Part shown: piece by piece, positions 27,039 through 36,300 of the stretch
Layout: each line of letters starts with the position of its first letter
Position numbering within the stretch: position 1 is the first letter of the stretch
Source: Tetramitus jugosus
Taxonomy: Eukaryota > Heterolobosea > Eutetramitea > Acrasida > Vahlkampfiidae
NCBI GenBank assembly: GCA_937625935.1
Contig: OW569356.1
Coordinates: 310,001 to 374,000, forward strand
DNA length: 64,000 nucleotides
Reading direction: 5' to 3'
Position numbers and translations under genes: made by a program
The notes under the pieces: generated by a model
Told to the model about the DNA's origin: nothing
The model's database searches: none
What the model saw: only the letters and a program-made list of their open reading frames with translations

Positions 27039-29234
27039 ATGAATGTTGCTACCACCAAAAGAGACTCCATAGGTAGTTCTATCATTCCACTCTTGCAATT
27101 TGATATAAAACAAAATCCATCAGCTCTTCCGGTTGTCATCAATCTGATGTATGACACATCTTTAGGTTTATTCAAGGGAGGAGAGTTCGATGGAGCTCTA
27201 AAATATATAAATGAAGCAATTTCGCTCATGCCACCAGATTTTGCTGAACATTCTTGCCACGATGTTAGTATTGAGGTGTTGACCCTCAAAGGACGAATTT
27301 TGTTATCGATGAACAAGTTAAGTGATGCTCTTCTCATTTTTGAAAACTTGCAGAGGAGGGTAGACAACACGACAGATTTATTTAAGGTCAAATATCATTT
27401 CTTGGAGACTTGTTCGAACATGGGTAGATTCGAAGTGGTGTATGATGAGTTTATGGATATGTTGGCTGCAGACTCTGAAACCCTTTGTTTAGTAGCGAAC
27501 GACGATTCTTTCCTTCAACAGTGGATTCAAGAAACAGTTGTTGTTATCCGAGAATTATTGGATAAGTTTCCTTCCATGTCAGATATGCTAGAGCTTGGAG
27601 ATAATCCTAACAGAGAGAGGAGATATTTTATGAAATGTCTAGCACAAAGTTTTTCAGGAATAAGTTTAGGTAGAAATGCCAACAAGGTATACTTGTTTGT
27701 CACACCCCTTTTATTGGGTAAGATGATGCTCCAGGAGGGTTTATGTGAAGAAATGACCATACCTGTTCTATCAGTTCTTGGATGGATTCTTGGTTCTATT
27801 CATGATCCCGAACTCGGATATCATATCAGCCATATGTGTCTTGATGTAGGAAGATCGAGACATAAGAGAGAGAGGACGATAGTTATGGCAGTATTCTATC
27901 GGAGTTTATCCCATGTTTTTAATGATTCCCTACAGGATGTGGCCAAATCTGCTTATGAAGGATGGAAATTGTCCCATGAACTTGGTGAGAATATCTGGGG
28001 TCCATTATGTGGTGTATGGGTTGTCCTATCTCGAGTATACGCAGGTACAAATATTGAAACTCTTAAAGGCATTGCTAGAGAAGTGGAGGGGATGTGCAAA
28101 CGGGTTAACAATGATTTTCTGTTGGATGTATTTTCCGCTGACCTGGCTGTGGCTCGAGGGTTGGCAGACGAAAGTATGACCACTTTTGATCCTATATTTA
28201 GAATAGAGAAGATAGAAGAGATTCCGTACAGTAGAGCCAGTGTTCGGTTTGCTCGGGGAATGTGGAACTTCTTCCATGATGAACACAAGGTGGCATATAC
28301 GTGTATGAAAGAGACGGGTAGTTTAATAGAAGACACTTTCGGTACGCCCCTCCACTTACTCTATCGATGGTTCTCATGTGTTGTATGTGCTTGTAGATAC
28401 GAAACATATCGGGAAGAAGAAGAAACAGATAAGAAGAAAACATTCTCAATTATGGAAGCTATGTTGGGACCCAATGCTGCTCCACCAAAGAGCCAACGAG
28501 ACAAAATACTGGACGAATTTAAAAAGCAATACTTAGAGGTGGAACAACTCCACGGGTCGTTTGGAAGATTCATGGAGCCTGCATACTACTTGAGCCAAGC
28601 CGAAGCTGTCAGGCTAAACCTGTTTGATGAGTGCTCCGAAACCAGTTCTGAGTTGTATGAGAAAGCTACTCAATCTGCAAAAGAGCTCAATCATGTTCTT
28701 CTTGCAGCAGTGGCTTGCTCCAGACAAGCATCTCTACCAGAATTCACGAATAATGCACAACGGTCAATAATCGTCACCAAGGCAATCAAACTCTGGAACT
28801 CAATGGGAGCTTCATACATGGTTAGTAAGCTCACTAAAACTTATCAGATAGTAGATATCGACAATATTTTGAGTAGTTCAGTCAACAGCGTGGGATTCGA
28901 AGCGATTAGGACATCGGTTTCCAAGAGTCTCGATATGTCCAAGTTTAACAGCGACAGTTTCATCGTATTAAATGGCTCCAGCTCCTCTGGTCGATTAAGA
29001 TCAAGTATGAATGGAGAAGATATCAAACATCTCAAGGAACAAGTGAGTCAGAAGACTCTTCGTATTGAACAACTGAACGACAAGATTGAACAGTTGGCTG
29101 CAGAGAACGAAGAACTTCGAAAATCCCAACAGAGAGCCTATGCCATAGCTGAGATTGTAAAGAGAAACAATGAAAAGTCCTCTTGTCTCCCCAACCTTTT
29201 CAGGAAAGGCAGCAACGAGGTCACACCAAAGTGA
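27039..29234 (+). CDS. Helical-repeat protein resembling the TPR tail of AAA-ATPase signalling proteins
   Basis: 731 aa, intronless. Residues 45-660 are helical repeats: GGEFDGALKYINEAISLMP at the start, then a central IPVLSVLGWILGSIHD, GYHISHMC, AVFYRSLSHVFNDSLQDV, SAYEGWKLSHELGEN series. This layout is like the region following the AAA domain in multi-domain predicted ATPases and hybrid kinases, including the one at 49883-56259. Here kinase, ATPase, GAF and histidine-kinase parts are absent. Residues ~670-705 form a coiled coil (EQVSQKTLRIEQLNDKIEQL). It is probably a soluble scaffold. Function unknown; the family link is inferred from residue pattern. Confidence 0.7.
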   Translation: MNVATTKRDSIGSSIIPLLQFDIKQNPSALPVVINLMYDTSLGLFKGGEFDGALKYINEAISLMPPDFAEHSCHDVSIEVLTLKGRILLSMNKLSDALLIFENLQRRVDNTTDLFKVKYHFLETCSNMGRFEVVYDEFMDMLAADSETLCLVANDDSFLQQWIQETVVVIRELLDKFPSMSDMLELGDNPNRERRYFMKCLAQSFSGISLGRNANKVYLFVTPLLLGKMMLQEGLCEEMTIPVLSVLGWILGSIHDPELGYHISHMCLDVGRSRHKRERTIVMAVFYRSLSHVFNDSLQDVAKSAYEGWKLSHELGENIWGPLCGVWVVLSRVYAGTNIETLKGIAREVEGMCKRVNNDFLLDVFSADLAVARGLADESMTTFDPIFRIEKIEEIPYSRASVRFARGMWNFFHDEHKVAYTCMKETGSLIEDTFGTPLHLLYRWFSCVVCACRYETYREEEETDKKKTFSIMEAMLGPNAAPPKSQRDKILDEFKKQYLEVEQLHGSFGRFMEPAYYLSQAEAVRLNLFDECSETSSELYEKATQSAKELNHVLLAAVACSRQASLPEFTNNAQRSIIVTKAIKLWNSMGASYMVSKLTKTYQIVDIDNILSSSVNSVGFEAIRTSVSKSLDMSKFNSDSFIVLNGSSSSGRLRSSMNGEDIKHLKEQVSQKTLRIEQLNDKIEQLAAENEELRKSQQRAYAIAEIVKRNNEKSSCLPNLFRKGSNEVTPK

Positions 29235-29300
29235 TCTCAAACAAAAACTGATTAGTAAAAAAAAGTACCAAAAAGGAGAGAAAAAAAAACAAGTTTGATA

Positions 29301-30701
29301 ATGGATACTGTGAAACGATGGCTCTACTCGAGCTCTTCCTTTATTCCGATCGCGATTGTCGCAATGATAAGCGAAGCACTATTGAACCTGATCATTATTC
29401 GAAGAATACCATGTAAGTAGCGACTGACGATCATTCTGTTTGTTGTAGGTGTTTCTCGTGTGTGTACACATTTATCTTGTTGTTTCCCATTCTTACATGT
29501 GAGAACTTGTGTGCACGCAGATACTGAGATTGACTGGGTGGCCTACATGCAAGAATCAGCTGGTTTCATGCACGGTGATTGGGACTATTTGAACTTAAAG
29601 GGCGACACGGGTCCATGTGTCTATCCTGCTGGTTTTCTCTATGTGTTTTCAGTGTTGAGGATGGTGACACAGAATGGATCGAACATTCTTCTCGGTCAGT
29701 ACATGTTTGCCGCATTTTACCTGTTGTTGATGATTGTGTTGCTGTGGTTGTACTACAAGGTAATTATGGACAATAATCATGAATCTTTGGTTGGTGCTCC
29801 AAAGCAATCGAATCGAAACTATTATTTGCCTGCATTCTGGACCATTTTCTTGTTGTGTGCCAGTCGAAGGATACACAGCATCTTTGTACTGAGATTGTTC
29901 AATGATGGAATTGCAATGATTTTTGTCTATTTGGCGATTTTAGCTTTTGTATACGATTTCTGGACAAGTGGAACCATTTTGTTCAGTATTGCCCTGTCCA
30001 TCAAGATGAACATTCTCTTGTTTTTGCCTGGCTTGTTGGTCCTGTATGTGAAACGATTTGGATTTGTGAGATCATTTGCACAAATCTTTATTTTGGTATT
30101 GGTGCAGGTGATTCTGGCGATTCCATTCTTGATAACGAATGCCCCTGGCTATATGGAGAGAGCATTCAACTTTGGCCGAGAATTCACTTTTATTTGGACT
30201 GTCAATTACAAATTCTTGCCTGAGGATGTATTTGTGAGCAAGGCATTGGCACGTGGACTCCTGTTGGGCCATGTTCTAACTCTACTTTTCTTTGGATTCT
30301 TTAGATGGACGAAAGAGGAGGGCGGACCATTCCGATTAATCCTGTTCGGTGGGAACGAACAAACCAAGGGCAGACAAATGACTGCACAACACATTGTCAA
30401 AACCTTGTTTGAGTCAAACTTGATTGGAATTATATTTGCTCGAAGTTTGCACTTCCAATTCTATGTTTGGTATTACCATCAATTACCACTGTTGCTATTT
30501 AGTATGACAAAAGTCCCTCTCTGGTTAAAATTAGCGATCATGGCTGGAATCGAAATCATCTGGAATATCTTCCCATCCAATTCAGTGACATCCATTTGCT
30601 TAACTGTAATGCACATTGTGCTGTTGATTGGACTTGCATTTGGACAGCCCTTGTACAGTGCCTATAGACAGAAAGCAACACCAAAAGCAAAGGTCAATTA
30701 G
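29301..30701 (+). CDS. ALG3: ALG3, dolichyl-P-Man:Man5GlcNAc2-PP-dolichol alpha-1,3-mannosyltransferase
   Basis: Two exons, 29301-29412 and 29521-30701 (intron 108 nt, donor GTAAGT, acceptor GCAG), 430 aa. Joining gives IIIRRIPYTEIDW, matching the family's YTEIDW. ALG3 adds the sixth mannose in the ER lumen during N-glycan precursor assembly. Motifs seen: YTEIDWVAYMQE, GDTGPCVYPAGFLYVF, SRRIHSIFVLRLFNDG, SIKMNILLFLPGL and FARSLHFQFYVWYYHQLP. About ten membrane spans are expected. The fully conserved acidic residues of the luminal loop (EID) are present. An AATAAA follows the stop by 5 nt. Confidence 0.97.
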
Positions 30702-30706
30702 ACAGC

Positions 30707-30712
30707 AATAAA
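30707..30712 (+). terminator. AATAAA polyadenylation signal, ALG3
   Basis: AATAAA begins six bases after the last base of the ALG3 stop codon. Position and sequence fit a cleavage signal; no transcript data were available. Confidence 0.5.
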
Positions 30713-30913
30713 ATCTTTGCTTTGTGAGCCAGAGTGCTTACTTTCCTTTTCCACAAATACTCCTCCTTGTCAGATGTCAGTTGCCAAAAATGAGTTGCAC
30801 ATCTTCCTATTTGCAATACCCGAATCTCTCTCTGTCAAAAACAAAAGAAGACAGAACAACATTTCAAGAATAAACGGCCGAAGTAGACCATCCAACACAC
30901 ACACATATCCAAT

Positions 30914-33052
30914 ATGAAAGAAAAGAACCGAAAAATCTCTGTCCTATCACTCCAATGTCAGAACAATAAGCAAGGTTGGCTCAAGAAACAAGGTGGAAAG
31001 CACAAGAATTGGAAAACACGGTTCTTTATTCTGAATGACAATATATTGTACTATTTTAAAACTGCAAAGGACAAGATACCCAAAGGCATCATTCCGCTCA
31101 ATGCCGAGTGTCGCATCGAATTTGTAAATGAAGGTGCGGTGCCCGTGTCGGCTTCGGCGAATGAAGAGGAGAAAAATGCGACTACGGTGGCGCCCTCCTC
31201 CAAACCAACAGCCGCTACTACTACCGCCAATTATACTCCAACAGAAAAGAAGAGACAAATGACGCCTGACAAGTGGTCCTTGAAGATTTATGCTCCGTGG
31301 AGAGTGTATTGGTTCTGCAGTGACGTGCTCAATGACATTTCATCATGGGTGTCTGCATTGACGATTGCTACAAAGGTATGCTTTGGTTTTTTGTCATTTT
31401 TGTTGTTGTTGTTGTTAAGACTGTCGTTGGGAGAATAATATCATATTAATTCTTGGTGAATATTCATGCAGATGTCAGTGAAACGAAGGCACGAAAACTC
31501 GTTGAAGGAAGGATGGATTGCGAAACAGGGCAAAACATTTAAGAGTTGGAAGATGAGATACATGATACTGAAGAGTGATGCCATGTATTACTATGAATTC
31601 CCTGATAGCTCAATCGCAAAGGGCAGCATTGCTTTGCTCAATGCCACTGTGACACACAACGACCCAACCAAAACCATCAAGAGTCCCAAGATGAGTCACA
31701 TGACGAGAGAAGAGTCTCAAGCGCTCATTAATCAAACAACTAACACCGATACGAGCACAAACACCAGTACTGAGAACTCTGATATTTATTCGATATCAAC
31801 AACAGAGATATCATCGAGTGACTATCAGAGCAATGAGATCCTGGAGTACGGATTTAAGATAACGAACGACATTAGAACATATTTGATTTATGCGTTGAAT
31901 CAGAGTGAGTGTGATAAGTGGATGATGAGAATTCAGAGGGCCATTCTGGAAACGATGACGAGATTAGCGACGAGTCGTGTCGTGGGTGAAACTCAAGTCG
32001 AAAACGAACTACTATTGAGACAATTGAATCCAGAACTGAGTCAGTTGGATGATGAAATAATATCGGACTTGATGATGAGTCTTTCTTCGATAGATTGCAT
32101 GGACTCTTGTCGAACGGATTCTGTTCTCGATCATGAATCAAATGGACTCACCTCACAATTGGAAGATATGCACACAGATGATAGCTCTACAGAAAGACGG
32201 CCCTCTGTAAACTCTCCTATTCTTACTCCCAGAAAATTAGAAGAGTTTTCTTACTTGATTGCTCATTTCGTTCTCAAGGAAATACAAGCAAGAAGCACTG
32301 ATGAGAAAGAATTACTGGAATACTTGAAGGATAACAGAAAGAGGAGTCACATGTCCTTGGCACTCGAGACAGCAAACATTGTGGCAACAAGAGACAGATC
32401 TAGAAGTCTCATTGTTGAATCAGCGATGACTATTTTCCAGGATCAAAAGATTGATCCAAACATGATACCAATTAAACTCTGTCTAAAGCCTGGAATCTAT
32501 CAGGAGGAGAGTCTGAAATTCGATAGGCCAATAGAAATTGAAGGCTCTGGCGTTGACAACACCATCATCGTCCTATTCAAGAGTACAAGAAGGAACAATA
32601 TGCCTCTGGTGAGTGTTGCTGCACAGAACGTACGACTCAAGAATCTCACACTCAAAATCTATGCCAATGATCTGGAGGAAGAAATCTTGTCCGCTAGTCC
32701 ATCCAAACTAGCACAACAAAAGAGAGCCTCCCTATTCGAAACATACAAGAGCATTGTACATGTGTCGTCTGGAAGTTGTTATCTGGAGAACTGCCGATTA
32801 TCATGTGAACCAAAGCAACAAACTTCAGATGCGATGCTGCAAAAGACATGTGCTGTGCTCGTCACTAATGATGCTAGGTGTTATCTTGAAGGATGTGACG
32901 TGCAGTCAGATTATGGCATGGTCGTCACACAAATGGGATTCGTTTGTGCAGATGGAGGGGTAGTTCGAGCCAAACTTAATCCTGTGAAGAAGTTATCATC
33001 CAAACCTGGCTCTGATGTCAGAATGTATGGCACGAGGATTTCAAATCGGTGA
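30914..33052 (+). CDS. Tandem PH-domain protein with C-terminal beta-helix-like region
   Basis: Two exons, 30914-31375 and 31472-33052 (intron 96 nt), 680 aa. PH1 (about 17-150) starts [22 protein letters not shown] and ends in [23 protein letters not shown]2 (about 165-315) starts [22 protein letters not shown] and ends [14 protein letters not shown]. Both keep the basic KxnKxR pattern of phosphoinositide-binding PH domains; each has a Ser/Thr-rich insert in the middle. Residues 500-675 hold [35 protein letters not shown] and YLENCRLS strings, typical of pectin-lyase-type right-handed beta-helix coils, as in CASH domains. Probably a membrane-binding adaptor. Confidence 0.85.
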
Positions 33053-33088
33053 TCGTGTCTTGGCGGTAAAAAACGTCGAAGCTTTAAA

Positions 33089-33094
33089 AATAAA
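33089..33094 (+). terminator. AATAAA polyadenylation signal, PH-domain gene
   Basis: AATAAA lies 36 nt after the stop codon of the PH-domain gene, before the next start at 33225. Confidence 0.45.
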
Positions 33095-33224
33095 CTAGAT
33101 TTTTGCTTTACAATCAACCTAGTGATTCTGCGACATGAGATTCCTCCGTTTCGTTTTCGCCTCAGGATTAGATTTGTTTTTGACCGCAGCAAAATCACAA
33201 CACTCGAGAAAGTATCATCAAAAA

Positions 33225-36200
33225 ATGTCGTCAAGCTCTGGTTCTGCAGGAGGCAAACGTATGTTCTCCAACACTAACAAGAGAAGTGAAATCAGTGAAT
33301 GGAAGGCATTGTTGAACAATGACAAAGAAGCAACACGAAAGGAAGCAGTGAAAAAAGTGATTGCTGCCATGACCGTTGGAAAGGACGTTAGCTCTTTGTT
33401 TTCTGATGTGATCAAATGTGTACAAACAAACAATATCGAAATGAAGAAGCTCGTATATCTTTACATTATGAATTATGCGAAGACAAAACCAGAATTAGCA
33501 ATTTTGGCTGTCAATACTTTTGAGAAGGTATGTTCAGTGAACGAGTGATGATCTGCGATCAGTAGACATTGTGTTTTGTTTTTGGGCAATCCATCATGAT
33601 GATCACGGATCATGATTTTTTTTTTCAGTGATGAGCCATTTGTCAAGATAACTAACAATCACTTGTTTTTTTCCCCTATTTTTTTTGTGATTGATGACGA
33701 TTCTATAGGACTCTACTCATCCAAATCCATTGATTCGTGGTTTGGCCGTGAGAACAATGGGCTGCATCCGTGTAGATAGAATTGTAGAATACTTGGCTGA
33801 ACCATTGAGAAGATCTGTTAAGGACAAGGATCCTTATGTAAGAAAAACAGCAGCTGTTGCCATTGCAAAATTATTTGATTTGAATAAGCAAATGGCTATT
33901 GATCAAGGATTCGTCGAGTGTCTCGAAGAGTTGTTGACTGATGACAATCCTATGGTTGTTGCCAATGCTGTTAAATCACTCTCCGAAATTGCTGAAAACT
34001 GTGAAGAAGTTGAATTGACCTTTAATCCAACCACTGTCAAGTCACTATTGGCTGCTTTGAATGATTGCACAGAGTATGTCGTTGCTGTTGCGGGTATTTT
34101 TGTGACAAGAGTACCTTTTTTTTGTGCGTCAGTGTGTGAGAATCACTTTTTTAACACGTGTTGCCATCATTTTGTTTCTCTCTGTATAATAGATGGGGTC
34201 AAGTCTTTATTCTCGATGCTATGGCCACCTATGATCCAACTGATGAGAAGGAAGCCGCCAATATCGCAGAAAGAGTTACCCCTAGACTTCAACATGCCAA
34301 CTCTGCTGTTGTCTTGTCAGCTGTCAAGGTGATCACCAGATGTATGGACGTGATGAACAACGAAAATGAAGTCAGACAATTGTCAAAGAAGATGGCTGCT
34401 CCACTTGTCACTTTGTTGAGTGCCGAACCAGAAATTCAATATGTTGCACTGCGTAATATTGACATTATTGTACAAAAGTATCCAAATATTTTGTCAAGAG
34501 ATGTGAAGATGTTCTTCTGTAAATACAAGGATCCAATTTATGTCAAGTTGGAGAAGTTGGAAATTATGATCAAGTTGACCGTGGAAGAAAATATTGATGC
34601 TGTTTTGATGGAATTTAAGGAATACGCAACTGAAATTGATGTTGAGTTTGTCAGAAGATCCGTCCGTGCTATTGGCAGATGTGCCATCAAGTTGGAGAGA
34701 GCTGCACAGAGATGCATTGATGTCTTACTTGAGTTGATTAAGACTAAAGTGAATTATGTTGTGCAAGAAGCCATTATTGTCATTAAGGATATCTTCAGAA
34801 AGTATCCAAACAGATACGAGAAAATTATTGGTCAATTGTGCGAGAATTTGGACACCTTGGACGAACCTGAAGCCAAGGCATCAATGATTTGGATTATTGG
34901 TGAGTATGCTTCTCGTATTGAGGGTGCTGATGAGTTGTTGGAAGTGTTTGTTGATACTTTCCATGATGAAACTGTTCAAGTTCAATTGCAACTCTTGACT
35001 GCAACTATGAAGCTCTTCTTGACCAATCCAACTCCTCACACCAAGGAACTTGTCACACAAGTTTTGACTCTTTCCACTGAGGAGAGTGACAATCCAGATC
35101 TTCGTGATAGAGGTTATGTCTACTGGAGATTGCTATCTGCTGATCCTCAGGCAGCCAACACTGTTGTCCTTGCTGAGAAGCCAGTGATTAATGATGATTC
35201 TACCACCTTGTCCGACAAGATGTTGGTCGAGTTGGTGGACCACATTGGCACTCTCGCCTCTGTTTACCATAAGCCTCCAGAGCTTTTCGTGCCAGAATAT
35301 GCCAAGACCAAGAAGGAGAGATACATACCATCAGCTGAAGTTGATGAAGACGATGAAGAAGATGGCGTTTATGAGAGCTCCAGCGGTGATGTTGATATGT
35401 TAGGTTTTGGAAATGAACAAGCAACCAGGAGCGTTCCTTCCCAAATGGAAACTGAAGATTTGGGATTGGATGACTTCCTTGGAGGTCCTTCCCAAACCCA
35501 ACAACGATCAGCACCTAGACCACAACAAGCCTCAATGAGCATTCCACCTAGATCTGTTAACAAGGCTCTGGTCTTGACTGCAGACAAGGGTAAGGGTGTC
35601 CAAGTTCTTGGTTGTGTCACCAGAACACCAGCTGAGGAAATTATCTACGAGCTGACCTTTGAGAACAGAGGTCAAGATGTTCAACAGAATCTTGCTGTCA
35701 TGTTCAACAAGAATGCTTTCGGTCTTGCACCAAGCAGGCTTCAAGTCCCACCATTGACTCCAGGTTCTAGTTTTGAGACCAAGCTACCATTGGGCATCAA
35801 CCCTGCTCAAGTCGCACCAAAGAATGATACTATTTTGCAAGTTGCTTTGAAGACCGTCAATGGTGTTGTGTATTGGCAAGATCAGTTCGATTTCACTGTT
35901 TTGTTGAAGAAGAGCGGAAAGGTGTCAGAGGATGAATTCCTTGGAATCTGGGGAAGTTTGCCAGAAGAATCCGAGTTCACTTCTCAATTCAACAACTTGA
36001 TTACCTCAAATGAGGAAGCTTTGAAGGTCAAGTTGGCTACTCACAATGTATTCTATGTTGCAAAGCAAGATGTTCCTGAGGACAAATCTACAAACTTGTA
36101 CTTCTCAGCAAAGATTGATCGCAACAATGAAGAGTTTATCGTTGTGTCCGAGTTGGTTGTTTCTCGCAACAATCCAAATGCATGCACCTTCTCTGTAAGA

Positions 36201-36263
36201 TGTGCTGATCAATCCATCGCCCCACTTTTCGTCCAAGCTGTCCAAAAGATACTAACAGCTTAA
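33225..36263 (+). CDS. Beta-adaptin of AP-1/AP-2 clathrin adaptor complexes
   Basis: Three exons, 33225-33527, 33709-34073 and 34193-36263 (introns 181 and 119 nt), 912 aa. Junctions restore conserved segments: [20 protein letters not shown] and [13 protein letters not shown]. The trunk (1-580) is the Armadillo-like adaptin N-terminal domain, very conserved. A short acidic, Gln/Pro-rich hinge follows (about 615-690), then the two-part appendage (about 700-912; [23 protein letters not shown]-like end). The protein sits at trans-Golgi or plasma-membrane clathrin coats. AP-1 beta and AP-2 beta cannot be separated; many protists share one subunit. I see no canonical LLNLD-type clathrin box in the hinge. 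Confidence 0.96.
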
Positions 36264-36300
36264 GCTGCTATTTAATTTGCATAAAAAAAAGAACAACAAT

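Noticed and set aside
31379-31471. Possibility of two separate PH-domain genes
   Set aside because: GT-AG intron 31376-31471 joins both frames in phase, leaving no room for a stop, poly(A) signal and promoter between them.
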